The notes: generated by a model not told the origin, from the letters alone. A stretch of DNA of 64,000 bases from Syngnathus acus (GCF_901709675.1 NC_051089.1:8493476-8557475), one strand, 5' to 3'. Positions 11,600-25,870 are shown, counted from the stretch's first letter. Program-made: numbers and translations.

Positions 11600-12075
11600 A
11601 ATTCTTAATAAGAAAGCTAGGACAGCTCTCTGCATCCAACTTTATGGGAACAGTTTGAGGAAGGCTGTTTCATCTTCCCCAGTGCACTAAAGCAAAGGCC
11701 ATTAAGGCATGGTTGAATGAATTTGATGTGGAAGGTGTTCAAGATGAGAAAAAGATTAACCTTTACTAAAGTGATGGTGAAGTTAAAGCCTTGGAAAGAA
11801 ACGGTCTGCTAGTAATACCAAACACTGAAGCCCACAAGCTCATCTGTGAAACAGTGGAGGTCATGGGCTTGTGCTTGCATGGCTTCTTCTGGGATGGATT
11901 TTCATTGATGAGCGTCATGATAGCAGCAGCAGCAAAATAAACTCTGGGGTCTACAGAAAGACGTTGTCTGCCAATTTAAAGAAAGATGCAATCACACTGT
12001 TAGGGAGTGCATCCATCATGCAGCAAGATAATGACCTGAAGCACACTGCCAAAACAGTGAGTTTGGGAGCTTTAA
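11600..12075 (+). mobile_element. Decayed Tc1/mariner-like transposase remnant
   Basis: A segment near 12018-12057 translates to MQQDNDLKHTAKT, close to the Tc1-family MQQDNDPKHTxK motif that carries a catalytic Asp. It is preceded by INSGVYRKTL and similar residues. Upstream DNA (11630-11720) resembles another part of fish Tc1-like transposase genes but lies in different frames. The frames are broken and no terminal inverted repeats were identified, so this is an inactive fossil. Confidence 0.5.
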
Positions 12076-12104
12076 AAACTGGCGAAGATAATTCCCAGAC
12101 TAAC

Positions 12105-12190
12105 CCGTGGGTATCAAACTCTGGCCCACGGGCCAAATTTAACCGGCAGGGTAATTATATCTGGCCCTCGAAGACAAATTGTGCATCGAC
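12105..12190. repeat. GGCCC-type dispersed repeat fragment
   Basis: It contains TATCAAACTCTGGCCCACGG then GCCAAATTTAACC and ATATCTGGCCC. The TCAAACTCTGGCCC(A/G)CGGGCCAAATTT core is common in fish genomes and has an internal palindrome, TGGCCCACGGGCCA. It may be related to the fragment at about 4.9 kb. Confidence 0.5.
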
Positions 12191-15100
12191 TTTGAGTCAC
12201 TACTACAATCGCAAATTGTCTTCACTTTGAAATTCTTTTTTTTTTTTTTTATAACCATTCATCTTTTTAAAAATTTGAACGGTTTTTAATAGTCTCTGAT
12301 TTCAAAACTAGTTAGTCATCAGTTTTTTGAGTAGCCTATACAGTATATAATATGCGACATTCATACATTTATTTGGGTGTGCCTGAGGGTCACGAGAGTG
12401 ACACAGTTATAAGCAAACAAATGATCTACAACAAAAGATTCCCCCTCACACCATCACTTTAATCCATTTCCTTGCTTCTCTAACAAGACCGCATTCCTAC
12501 ACCGGCTTATAAAGTTTTTACCAGATCCAGGTAGAAATACCTGAAAATAAAAACTGCAATCTCTTGTCTCAAACCCAAATGTTCTCAATGTACAACAATA
12601 TAAAAAGGAATTGGTCTCACCGGTCCAATACTGCTGGAGGGCATTGGTTTAGCTTGGGCCACCTTCCTATCTGTTCTGTTTTTATTTCTGCTAGCTGTAA
12701 TGACCAGGTGTGCCATTGCTTTTTAGCTTACAGCCTTTGTGGAAAAACATGTGTGGGTGGTTCATTAATACACCACCAAACAGATAATTTCACATATATT
12801 GGCTGATGTTGTGCCTCAGCTACAGATGGTAAGATGATTCATATGTGAACATTCAACAGATGAAACTTTCTTCAAGTCTGACTTTCAGTTCAGACTTTTA
12901 GATTTTTTTTTTGTTCTAACACCGGGTGTATGTGCTTTAGCCTGATTCTTCATATAATTTTATTGATCGTTTCTCTGCCTACACTGGCTGGCGCATCATA
13001 TAATTCTCCAGTCCACAAAAGCTGTCCTCCTCCTCAAAAAAATGATCACTCCGCTTCACTGACCTGGTTACAGTAAGATCAGGTTTTATCGACATTTAGT
13101 GTACGTTTAATAAGATATCTCTTGGTGCTTTCACTCTACCTCCGCACTTTGCTGTTCTCTTTAAAGTTGCATTTGGTGAACAAGCTGTTTTCGGATGTAG
13201 CATCCACACGGAAAAGAAACCACTTATCATCAACACAGAATACCTAAGACTACATGTTTGACATCTAGTGGTGATATTAAAACTTAAAACTACCACATAT
13301 ACGTATTCGCAGTTCGGCACCCATGAATTTGAACATAATTTATATATATAATTTGAAATGATATAATTTGAAGTTGAAGATTTTGTATTTTCCCACTTTT
13401 TCCGGGGTTTTTCAAGGGGTGAATGAGTTGAGTGTTTTGAGTTACGAGCATGATCACAGAACAAATTAAACCTCATAAGTCAAACATCACAGTATAGCAT
13501 TACCTTCTGAAGAAATAAAGTTTAATTATGTATATTTGATGAAGCTCATTCAGTGTACTGCAGCACCGCTGGCAACACACTGGACAGATTCCACTCTTCA
13601 CGCTTTGGCTTTTCTTACTGCTGCTGTCAGGAATAAGGGAGTGAAATGAGAGCGAGACGCAAATGAAAGCTAGCCGGGCTTATTGAACACGTAAATCACT
13701 TCCTGGATGGAGGGTATGTTATGTCATCGTTAATGGGTCTCAGCCACTGCAGTGTAAATCACACTACTACACATTGGGATGTCCACTTCCATAAGTGAGG
13801 AGACTTATGGAAGAAACGGTGGAGGATATTATTTGCTGTTTTCCATTTGTTTTCTTGCTACCGAGTACTTAGGGTTCAAATAGAATTTCGAAACAATCCC
13901 AGATTGGGTAATTGCTTCATAAACATCAGAATTACACCTAGCAGCCAATCCTGTCTCCTAATGTCCTAACGAAGGTAGTCTGATTTAAATTATTATTCGT
14001 TTTCCTCCTGAACAAGGGTCACCGTGTGCATTTTGGTTCTGAGAGGTTCAGATGCCACAAAGGTGTGCCTTTTTATATGCTAATGTAATCAAGGGTGACT
14101 GTGTGTTATATGATAAAAGAGGAATGGGCTTTTACAAATATTCAGCAAGCATGCACGTTGATTTTTTTTTTTTCTGAAAAATAAAAGCTTTGGCTCCATT
14201 TTACCTTACTTTGGAATTAAATGCAACAAAATATCCTCTTTGCTTGGACCATTACATGTTTTGGGCAGTAGAAAAAGCCGCGGTCTAGAATTGTTACTTC
14301 GGTCATCAAGTATTCTTGGTTCATTCCTGTATTGTGGATTGAGTTTCTGTTGAAGTCCTTTCCTGTTGAATACCTTTCTGGATGATATGCAAGCACCATC
14401 ACACATCATTGTTCATACTGTCATTGGGCATTTCTCATGTCAAACAATACATCAGTTGCTTATGTCTTGTTTTATGTATTTAAAAAAAAAAGTTACTGCC
14501 AAGGTAAGCCTTGGAATGGTTGACATTGGTACACAAAGTGACTCAATCTGTCTATTGTGCCAAGGGTGACTTTGACTTTGTGCTTCTGGCCCTCTGACTC
14601 CTTCCACTACACTGACTTAGTGTGGCAATAGACAAAAATTCCTCAGCTGGAAAAAAGCTTCATCACAAGAGGAGCAGGATATTTAATGAACTTTGACCCA
14701 ATGTTCACGGCTGATATATTTCCCGTGGTCCCAGTTCTCTCAAGGAAGCTTTTCAGCTTTGGCTTTCACTTGACCTCTATTGGAATTTATTTTTAAAAAG
14801 TTTATTATACTATACGTAATATCACACCGGCCCCTGTGTTCATTAAACTTACTCTGTTTGATTTTATATAAGACATATTTTTGTCTGTAATGGCCCACTA
14901 GTTTAACAAACTCGAGGGGCTTTGACTTTATGTTGCAGGACTCCAACGATGATGTACATGGGCACAATTACAGTGACAAGCAGCCAAAAAGATACAACCC
15001 TCCATTCTTTTATGGAAATGCAGTTTTGCAAATTACCACTCCTGCTTGATTTCAACTTGGCTCTGGTACCATTTTGAGTCTGCTTATGTCTACGAAGCCC

Positions 15101-17032
15101 CATAATTAACTCGTGAATTCAAAAAGACCATATAATTGAACTTGCAGTCCAGTTGTCGAATCCCTGGCAGCTGGCAACGCGCGTGTCTAAATTGTGACAG
15201 GAGCACACATTCTGCTTTTGAAATGATTTGATATTACAAAAGGAATTCATTTGCGATTTTGTGTTGGTTTTGTTTCATACAAATCAGATGCTTTTTGAGC
15301 CACCCCTTTATATGTTCCGTTTTCACTTCATCTAGTGGTAATGACCAAGGACATTGCCAAGACTACAAAACGAGCACACGTATAGAACGTCCTGTCCAAC
15401 ATGGCCACGTGTCAACTTGCAAATGAAACCTGGCTGTCAGTTTTCAGATATTCAAGTGACCAATTCTAATATGGATGGTTTGCAAATGATCAGTTTCCCG
15501 AGCTCTCAAACTAATGTTCCCACGCACGGCTGCTTCCCCTTTTTTATTTTATATATTCCTTTTATCTAAATGGGATCTTAAGAGCTCACCATCTTAATCT
15601 CACATAAATGCATCAATTTCCATTTCTCTCGACTTTTGAAAAAACATCAGACTCTCACCATGTGTGTGCTTTTTTTTTTTTTCTAGCTGAATAAATTCAT
15701 TCCCTCTCCGTGCAGCTCACCACTCACAGCAATGATTCGTACAATAGGTGGCCTCCTGCCATTGGGGAGGGGGTGAGTTCTAATTTCCAGAGAGTCCGCA
15801 GCTTGGAAATTGCAGCTGTATCACACCACCCATCTTGCTGGTGTATGCTGACAAGCCCATATCTAACACTCAAACAAACTAACCATGCTGAATAGTCCAA
15901 AGACGAGGCCGATGCAGATATGGCTCGAGATTGCACCGTATACAGTTTTATCAAAAGAATGGAGGACACTGCCGTGTCCTTGTAAAGCTCAGGATGCTGA
16001 CATTTTATATGTGCTGCACCTCAATATCGAGTGACGATGTAATATCATTCAAGTCCCACTCAGAGCCTGGATAAGCATCTGCTTGTGAGGCATACGGACA
16101 ATTAGAAGGTCACCTGATTGTTTATTTGAGGTAACAGGGATGTTTGGTTGGACAATATTTAAAAGGCAAAGTTGTACTTTTTTTCGATTTCATTTCCAGT
16201 TTTATTTTGCATCCACATTTCCATAAATCATTTTAGCCTTCCAAATGGATTTTTCAATGATCAGTCAAACGCAGTCTTGAATTTATGGCCGCATATAAGG
16301 ACAGGCACCATTTTGACCCGTGGTCTTTTTTAGGCATTGTATAATCACTCACTTTGCACCATTGGGATTCTATATACTTTCATATATCTTATGAGAGGGA
16401 TGAAACATAATCATCTATTTTTAATTGTGTTGCAGCAATTTGGAACCTGATATTACACCCTTAAAACTGCTGGGTTAAAAATTGGACCGACCCAGGAAGG
16501 TTTTTTGTTTTTTTTAAAGGGTGTATTTTCTAATATGGAAGAGATTGAACAAACCTCACAGTCCATTCTAACAGCTGTCAAGGTCACTGGTTGATTGGCA
16601 TACTACCTGTAGCGCTCTACAAATTAACCTGAGGCATACATTACCTCGCCTAGTTAGTATGGAACAGGTGGAAAATAAATTACTCCATCTTCTCTGCTCA
16701 TTTTCTCATGAATCTAATTTAGTATCTTAGAGGTGGGTGGGGGAATGAGGTCGTCTTCTTTGTTGCAACAATCTATCTGCATCCACCTTGACATGGTCTG
16801 CAACTTCAGGATGGGTCTTGTGAGGGGTCATTTTTAATTCCCAGACACCTTCTTAAAAGTTTACAATGCTTCATCTATTAGTGTGGAGAAACTAAAATGG
16901 TGTAAAAACTGTGTCAATCAGGGTTAGGCATAGTAATTGCTCGGTCAGTCATTAAATCATTCACTGCCTGCTGTTTTTCACATTAGCTCAGCTTGCAAGC
17001 CACCTTCGAGCATTTTGACTGATCTTGAATGA

Positions 17033-17100
17033 CCAGAATCAGAATCAGCTTTATTGGCCTAGTTTGTGCATGCCAAACAAGGAATTTGACTCCGGTTGAT
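17033..17100. repeat. Dispersed LINE/SINE-type 3' tail (AGAATCAGAATCAGCTTTATTGGC family)
   Basis: It contains AGAATCAGAATCAGCTTTAT followed by TGGCCTAG...GCCAAACAAGGAATTTGACTCCGG. This sequence type is a well-known abundant teleost repeat, usually the 3' end of a non-LTR retrotransposon. Only a truncated tail is present. Confidence 0.65.
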
Positions 17101-18089
17101 CTCAGCCTATGTACAACATTTAAGTGACTCACAACATTCAGGTGACCAATAGACAAAATAGACACCCTTTTTTCCACTAAAGCACGATAAAACAATAACA
17201 AACAAAACTGAGATTGGTATTTTAATAGTGATTATTTATTTTATTCCCAGAGCCTAGTTTTTCATCCATTCGTCAATGTTAACCAAGAGTATCCACTAAG
17301 GGGATATTTAAAGATACGGATGGACCGAGGAAACTTTTTTCCTGTCACGATTCTCTTTTAATAGTGATAGATGTTTTAGGGTATGAAATGTCTCACAAGC
17401 CCCCTGTTGTTTGAAAAAGCGCTGCCTCCAGCAAACCCAGCAGGACCACCACAGTTTTCCTCCAAACAGGCTCTATAATGGCCACTTAGCACTCCAAACA
17501 TACTCGAGTACCACCACTGAAGGTAATCAAAAAATAGATCTTGCATGACCTTTTCATGTTAATTCCTTTGATTCATGGGTGGTCAACTATTTTAATGGCT
17601 TGTGTTTTTGATGACGTTCATTATTTGGATGCAAACAGCATGCTCAATAGTAGAGCTATGAAATATGGCTATGTTTATTTCACAAGTCTACCCATAAAGA
17701 ATTAGAAGTATATTTTTGTATGTCACCATCCATTTGGGAATGATTCAGAATAAAACATGCAGGAACGTGGCACTCGAGGACCCTCCTGCTCCAAAGTCCA
17801 ATGCAGTCTGTTCTGGGCTGCCCAAGAACCACGTATTTGTTCAAAATTGTAAATACTAAATGTTCTCTTTTCTAAAAAACTTTTTTTCCCTGTAGCCATG
17901 TTTACCAGTTTAGTTTTTTCTCTTTCCTGTAGCCTTGTTTATCAATTTAGTAAAGTTTGATCTTGAATCTCTCGTAACAATAAAATACGACAACAATAAC
18001 ATGACGAAGGAGTTTTGTTTTACCTATACAAGAACTGCCAAGATGATGAGCAAGAGATGTGGCAAGAAGTCAATACAACAAGGCAGCAC

Positions 18090-18275
18090 AGGGCAAGAGC
18101 AGTGAGAGTGCTACCGGTGTGTGGTGGCAGTGACTGTGCAATGCCAATAACTGTAAAGGATTTGAGTGTCAGTCCTGGAAGATATAATCACAAAGCCTGT
18201 GTTAAGCAATCAGAGAGTGGCCCCGCAACAAGAATCCCACAGGGGTGTGTCTTGTAAAACATGCACGTGAAAAAA
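18090..18275 (+). repeat. Dispersed repeat, copy A
   Basis: It shares several ordered blocks with 56440-56665: TGCAATGC..AAT, AGTCC(T/A)GGAAG..ATATAATCA, AGTGGCCCC(G/A)CA, and AATCCCACAGG versus AATCCCATAGG. Both copies have the same orientation and have diverged by substitutions and small indels. The family is not recognised. Confidence 0.5.
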
Positions 18276-19544
18276 CACTGTAGCACTTGGACGTTAGTTA
18301 TTGTGCATTTCCTGCCCACGGGGGTGACCAGTGCCCAGGTCTTACTAGGATGCCACGCGTGCCCACGGAACCCATGGGGTGCTCATTTAGGTTTTTTAGG
18401 CTGCCCTGAATGCTTTTCTTGAATTCTGTATTGACATTTCTGTAAAAGACAATTTGGTCCAAGCTGCATTTTTGTTTCTTTTCTATACATATCAAGCCAC
18501 CTATTAACTATTTATTGCTGAATGAAGAACGTCCATTTATGTGTTTATTACAAAATGTGTCTAAATCCTCAAAGTCAAGCTCTGAAAACTGAGTCTTCTC
18601 ATGCATCTCATTAATGGACTCACCTCCACAGCAAAGAGGCTATTGATTGTTTCATGGCGTCACGGTTGCTGCCACATGCTAGATTGAAAGAGAGGAGAAA
18701 AAATACCATTGCAAATGAAGTCTTGCTGTTTAACGTTCAAGAACAGGCATTTGGATTATCCAAGGTGATCCCAGGGACATAGTAACTTTGGATAAGTGCT
18801 GTCTTTTCTCTCTTGATTGTTTTCTTGAAAGTTAGCAGGCTACAAAAATTGTGAGGTAATTACATAAACAGAGGACAATCATGAACTATCAAAAATTATT
18901 AAATGTATCAAGTAAAGAAATATTCCGTTGTTAATGATCACTCCATGAGATGAATATGGTTTATCACATACATTGGGATCAGGTACTTTTTAAAAATAGG
19001 TCTAGCCACACTTTAGACTAAGATAGTATAAATTCGTCATACCCTTTTCTAGATACGGTACATTTAATATCCTTCCATACAGCCCATTTTGAATATGTTA
19101 GCCCAATTTTGTGTTGCATCGTGTCACCTTGTATAACATGATTCAATATCGCATGACTCGGAGATAAGTGCACCTCATTAGGGTAGAAAATGACATTGGG
19201 TGTTATCAAAGGACCGTAGCTCCGGTTTGATGGGGAGCGATTTTGTCAGCACTGATGTGATGAGCTTCATTATTGGAAGGACAATGAGTGAGAGAGCGAC
19301 ATGGAAAATTGACGTAATTAATAGCGACTTTCCATGGGATTTATCAAGCTTTGTGCCCTCACACTGTGAAAGTGTAAAGATTAAAATGTTCTTTTGGTAC
19401 TTTCTCCAGTGAGTGTAAAATGTAGAAATGGACAGATGGTGCTTGGAATCAGATAATTGAGATTGTTTGCCTGCCCGTATGTCTTTGTCTGTCGATCTAA
19501 TCACATAGGTATTCCGAATTATTTCACTCCATCATTCTAAGGCA

Positions 19545-19598
19545 GGAGTACCCCAAGGATGTATCCTAGGGCCTATTTTTATTGTATTACATTTGTAA
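19545..19598 (+). mobile_element. Fossil of a LINE reverse transcriptase motif
   Basis: This reads GVPQGCILGPIFIVLHL then stop. GVPQGS/C-ILGP is the conserved finger motif of non-LTR retrotransposon reverse transcriptases. No more RT sequence is legible on either side, so it is a very short relic or, less likely, chance. Confidence 0.45.
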
Positions 19599-22500
19599 AG
19601 CTGCATAATGGTGAATACTGTCGGATGTGACCATCTTGCAAACTGACAGCTATCATAACCGACGGAATAACAGAGTGATGACGAGCATATTATGCTTCAA
19701 GAAAGTAATACCCATTCGTTATTAGCTGACAATAATCAATGTTTTACTAGCTGTCATGAGGCTGGACTAGTGTGAATTGTGAGCAAGATAGATTGTGAAC
19801 AAAAAACATATTTACTGCAAGATGTTTTCTTTTCTTCTAGCATTTTTTCTTGCTCACTGTTTCACTGCACAGATGCCTGCAAGACTCAAATATTGTTTCT
19901 TCTAGCTCACTATGATGTAAATGAAGGAAATTACTGAAACAAAATTGAAGTTGTTTCGAGCTGATTGAAGTAGTGTGACGTGAAAGCAGTGTTCTGTGAG
20001 GAAGCTGATGACTTTTCTATTGGCCCTTTTATCTGTGAACTTGGATCTTTTCTCCGCACTAATGAAGCTCTTTGCAGCTCCACTGGACATTCATTCACAT
20101 TAGTGAGATAAAAACACTGTTCCACAATTAAGCAGTTTAATACCACAGTTAATAGCTCGTTTTATTGTTGACAAAATTAACCACACACTTTGTGGCAGAT
20201 TATCACCAAAGTTTGTCAGGTTTGTATCAATATTATAAACTATTAATTTATGGTCCATTTCTTGGGGGGGGGCGTGATTTGAAAAATGTCTTTTTCCGAG
20301 GGATGTCTTATTATGGCAGTTAATGAAAGCAACCTAGTCTTGTTAGGGTTAATACAGCACCTGGGCTGCTATTTCTGTTAAGTTTTCATTGTGAGTCAGA
20401 CATGTACAAGCATCAGTCTTTACTGTCATCAAAGTTTGATGCGCTCAGTCGTGCCCGATGCTCTCGAGTGTAGCGAGCACCAGTGGGAGTCAGCCAGCAA
20501 TCGAAATCCACATCAAACATCTGCGCTAAAATAGATGCTGGTATGTTTCTAAGCAACACACAAAAGCTCAAGCACGCATAGATGGCAAAGTTTTGGGAAA
20601 TATAGCTCCTGTATTGTACCGCAGCCTTTTCTGATCCCTGGAAGTTTCCAGCTATATGCCATCAGTAATGCTCCCCCACAGAGCTTCAGTCCTCTAGTCT
20701 CAGGGGGTTCACTCAACCCCACATACACTTTCAGTTTAGCATCTGGCACAACTCCCTCCTGTCGCACTTTTAGCGGCGGAAATAACAAACCTTTTGTATT
20801 TGTTGTCAGAATAAAGCGGAACACAATTATCAAAAACTTGTTTAGGCTTTAAATGATTCTGGATGGATTCGGTTATATTTATTGATATTCCCTTTTTTTC
20901 TCTAGATCACGTGCGTAATTTTGACTTAAATTTAAGGTGCGAAATATTTTTTTGTTTTAGAAATCATGAAAACGTTATGAACTTGGTCACAGCGATAAAA
21001 TGTTATATTATGTATGAAAAAAAATCCCTCAGGGGAGAGCTAAGGAATCTACATTGCTGCCATCTCACATCATTGTGTCTATGTTTTAGTCCACAGCCTA
21101 CACAGTGACCCGACTCTGCAAAGTGAACCGTCTCCCCTGCCAGGATGCTCAGTTCAGTTCAAACTAATGACACAAAAAATTGAGTGTAATTTGTATTCAA
21201 GCCTCCAGGACTTTCGAAGTCTTACCGACCATATGCAAAGAAAGTTTACTGTGCTTATCTGTTATGCACTTTGGTTTGCCACAAATTGTCAGAATTATCA
21301 GGGATTTTTTAAGGACACAAATGATGAATCAAACAGGCATTCAACACACCACTGGGAGAAACTAAACGGACATCTACATGACACACGAAATGCCCCAGGC
21401 AAGATTTTCAACACAACAAATAAAGGGGAGAATAGTTTAATGTTGGAATAATCTGTGACAGTACGAGCTACCCCGACATTATGTAAAAGGAACTACATAT
21501 TGGAGTGAAATATATTTCTTGCCTGAAGGTGGTTGTAAACACACATTTTGAATTTATGTTTTTGACAGTGCATATCTTATATTGGCCGAATTATATATAT
21601 ATTTTTTGTACTTAAGACCTGCATTTTAGATGGAACAATGTTGCATCCCAGAAAATTTACACTTGACATAAATATTACCATAAACCTAGCAGACATATTA
21701 CTCCATTTCCCCCCACAAATTCAAATAGTTTTCAGGTGTTTTAATGAAATGTATGTGACAGGCATTTCGACTTGTTGAGAGCTTCCCTCAATAATTGTGT
21801 GCAAGATTTTGAGGTTTTGTGTTTTACATTTATACAAATATTTAAATCGAACATATATATGGTAGCACCTCCCAATAACTATGCTATTTGTATTCAACCT
21901 CATCATCACAGCAATTTAGAGAGAACTGCTTCTTATTATGCTAGTTGTCCCTTTTAATGTACCTTTTTTCTCTGTTTTTGATGTTGTGTGCAGAAAAACT
22001 CATTTTATTTTACAATCTTGGTGGAGCGTGGGGGGCTTTGAATTAAGTTATTATGACATTGTTTTCAGCGGCGCTTGCAATCAGATGCAACATGCAGGAC
22101 CTCCTCTGCTCTCAGGCCTTATATTTAAAAAATACGTACACACACAAAAGCATCTGAATTTAATGTGTGGCGTTCCCTTGCTAAAGGTCAGCTACAAAAG
22201 GTTAAAACCCTCCTCCAAACGCCCGTAACTTGAGTCATCATGAACAAGTGGAATATATCAGACCTTTGAACCGTTGACCGCCGGAATAACACCGTAAGTT
22301 CTCGCTGCAATTTGATGCGTTCCATTGAGAGACTTTGAGAGGATTTTTGAATCGGTCTGTCAGAGAATGTCAAAGCACTTATGGCAAAAGGTAGCATGGA
22401 TGTTAAGGTGACATTTAAACCAAACACACAGCGGGATGTCTTGGCCTTCACGTTTATACAGACATGGTGTCCCACCTATGCGGAACGGATTAAAACTAAA

Positions 22501-25500
22501 TGTCTGCCTTCACAAGCATGACCTAACATGGTCACAATTTGCAGAATATAAGGGCACAGTATAATGGCAGAGTTTCAACTTTCAAGTATTATTTAAAGTA
22601 CTGATTTAAATCTGTGTTTTGGGGAGTGCTGAGTATGGCATCAAGTCAAGATTAAAGTTACAAATGTCAGGATATTCATCTTCTTAATTAAACTACGTAC
22701 AAAGGTCTTAAGAATTCATGTGATTCTGATGTATAAATAGTAGTTGTACGCAATGGAACACCAAATAAATATCCAAGATAACAAATGGCACAAATAAAAT
22801 CCAGTTTTACAAGCATTGGTGAATACTTGAATTAAACACACTGAGATTTTACTGCAACAGTGTTTTCTCAAATTACAGGGCCAATATTTCATGCACTGCA
22901 GGTTTTAGGGTGGCCTCCGATGAGTTCAATTTTTATCCTAACAAACCTGGTCATTCTTAAAAAGAACCCCAAGAGCTTAATTTCAGCCATTTGGCTCTGC
23001 TTCCTGTTGTTTGTTTTGTACGAGCTGTTACTAAGCTGTACAAAATGGCCAGCCCTTTTCTTATAACCCCAAGCAGAGACTCTTTCATCACCTGACACTT
23101 TCCTGAAACGGAAATTCCACTGTATTGATATACTGTCCTGAATGTTAGCTTTATTTCTTTTCACAAAGACATCAAATCACCCTTGGCCTCAATCACAAAA
23201 ATTTAAATGCTTCCGACATATGAAATAAAGATCAACATTTTGAGGATGATGAGTACATTAAGTACATGTTTTAACATAATGTGGCCTATTTGTGTTTCAA
23301 CTTTTAAGAGAGTCCCGAGAGACCGATGTAATAATGTGCCTTGTGAACAGTGCTTGAAATTGCTGTTGTGGAGTATTGATCTGAATTCAAACAAGTTTAT
23401 TGATTCCGTTGAATGTCTTTCAAAAAAAAAAGGTGACAGAATTGGTAAGTAAGAGTAAGAAAGAAACAGCCACATTCCTTCAAAGACCAAAAATAATTGC
23501 AGAAAATTATGTCGCAAAAGTAGAAAACTTGAAGTTCACAGGTCCATCATGCTTTATTGAACACGAGATTTGACCTCAGTTATTAGTATCTCAAGGATGA
23601 ACTCCAGCCATCCATTTTAGTGCTTCACAATGTTTACAAAGTATACCTAAAGCATAGCTTGTACAGTTAAATTAGTTTGACTATGAAACAAAATAAAAAT
23701 AAAAAGAAAATCAACTGCATTATGGAAAACATTGTGTTTGAACAAGAGTTTCCACGTATATATTTTTAAAATTATATCAAATTTGAAGTTAATTCATACC
23801 TAGGTTGATCTTCTGTTAATAATGGTTGTCCTTTTCTTGCTCTAGTGGTCATTATTTGTCATGAAGATCAACAGCAGCTCTTTTCATAATATTTCATAAT
23901 TTGCTGGGAATTCATGCAGGCAATGATTGAGTCGCAACAAAATCGTCCATGGCGGCTTTATGGCGCTGTGTTATCATGGATTAGCATACGTCATTGTCAT
24001 GCTGGACCGGACGAGGTGTACTGTATTGTGCAGGCTGATATAAATAATGGATAACTGTCAGTGTGCTTTCAAGGCATCGGTGAATAATGTCATATTAGAT
24101 CACCTATTATTGTAATGCTTATCCTGTACCTACAGGTTTAATTCAGCCTTAATGAATCTGCAGCAGGGTGGCTCGCTTGCTTAATCAGCGCTCTCTCCAG
24201 CTTTACTATGATTCAATTTGGGCCCAATTTGATTTTTCCTTTTGACCTCTATTTCTCTCAAAAACAAACCATGTTTTCTAGTAATAATTGCTGTCAAGAC
24301 CCAAAGGATTGCAATTTTATTCATGAGCATTTGCTTTAAAAAGAAAGTTCTTTGAAGTTGCTAAGAGAAATTTGGGATTGATGCTGTCTGTGATTCATTA
24401 AAACAATGTTTACATGATTTATGTCCTTACAAATTGTTCCGCAGGCTTTAAGGAAATGTCAAAACACAAAATGACTCTTTGTAATTGTAGAAATATAAAA
24501 TTTGACGATCAAATACAGTTGAAGCGAGGAAAGGGGTCCACCTCACATTGGTTGATTCTCACTTTTGCTATTCAATGTGTTATGATGAGGTGCAAAATGC
24601 ATATCAAACAGAAAAACTGCTTTGTGAACCTTCTTATTTTGAGCCTTGAATGTACAGTATATTGTATCTTAGTCTGACATTGCAACCCTAGTCCAAATTT
24701 ACATTTTGCTTTTCATTCAACACAGTGTAAATTCTAATGATTTAATGAGGCTTTTTTCACTTTGTTCCTTTCTTTTTTTTTTATCAACACAGTCAGCCCC
24801 AAACTTTTTCACATTAAGGCAATGCATTTTTGTGTCATCCTATTTTTTTCCAGAAAAAGGTCAGCTAAAAGTGAAGGCTATTTTCAGCTCTGCTGTGGTC
24901 CACAAAAGTGCATAAAGACAGCTCCGACACACTACATTGACAGCGTGGCCACATCTCAGGCGGTCCCCTGGAGCTGTTCAAGACTAAGTGGCCCACTCAA
25001 AATTAGCTTTTGACATTATGACGGATCATAGCTGCTTGAACTCAAGCACTTATGTGCATATTTTGGACTTGGGAACCTCTTATGAATCTGAAAATGAGTT
25101 CTTACAACTTATTAGGCACTATATTAGGCAATCATATTATTCACCCACGAAAAAAAAATACACAATCACGTGTTATTTGACATTCTAAAGTTTCTCCTTT
25201 GGTACGACAAAATGAATTGCTTTCAAAGACAATATACTGTACTGTACTATATTCATTTACGTATATTCAAAGACAACACACTGTACTTATATTCTTACAA
25301 CACCAGGAAATAACCTGAAGGTGTAGAAAAATATTAGCTCAGCGTGGGCTACACGACAAAATGCTTTCATGACACCTGCTGGTATAGTGTTCTATTACCA
25401 AGACCCTTTTCCAACATCTCTCCATCAATTCAGCAGTATAATAAAAGCGTGCGCACGGTCTCCATTTATCAAAGCTCACCAAGATCTGGCTGTATTCTCA

Positions 25501-25695
25501 TTCCACAGCCACTGACCCTCTTCAAGTCAGGAATAAACTGCAGGGGTGCAGAAAATGTCACCAAGGATAACATGTAGTCCACCTTCCAAAGCTAGCGATG
25601 AATCGTAGGGGATTACTTCTGCACAGTATGCCACATCCTTGTGTAATCTTTTTTTCGTGGCTATACAAATCATTGCGAATGATTATGACTATGAG

Positions 25696-25704
25696 ATATA
25701 TATA

Positions 25705-25747
<43 letters not shown>

Positions 25748-25803
25748 ATATATGATATATATATCTATATATATATATATCTATGAGATATATATATATA
25801 TAT
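25696..25803. repeat. AT-rich microsatellite (TA)n with GATA interruptions
   Basis: This is a run of TATA and GATATATATATC units. Short inverted repeats (TGACTATGAGATAT near 25687, ATATATCATAGTCA near 25820) flank it, so the tract could form a long hairpin. Confidence 0.85.
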
Positions 25804-25838
25804 AGATAGATATATCATAGTCATTTGACCATATATCA

Positions 25839-25870
<32 letters not shown>

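Noticed and set aside
11871-12230. 119-codon frame as a functional gene
   Set aside because: It is part of the Tc1-like remnant, joined to an unrelated repeat, with upstream frames broken.
25598-25786. Open frame rich in Ile-Tyr repeats
   Set aside because: It is the translation of the (TA)n microsatellite.
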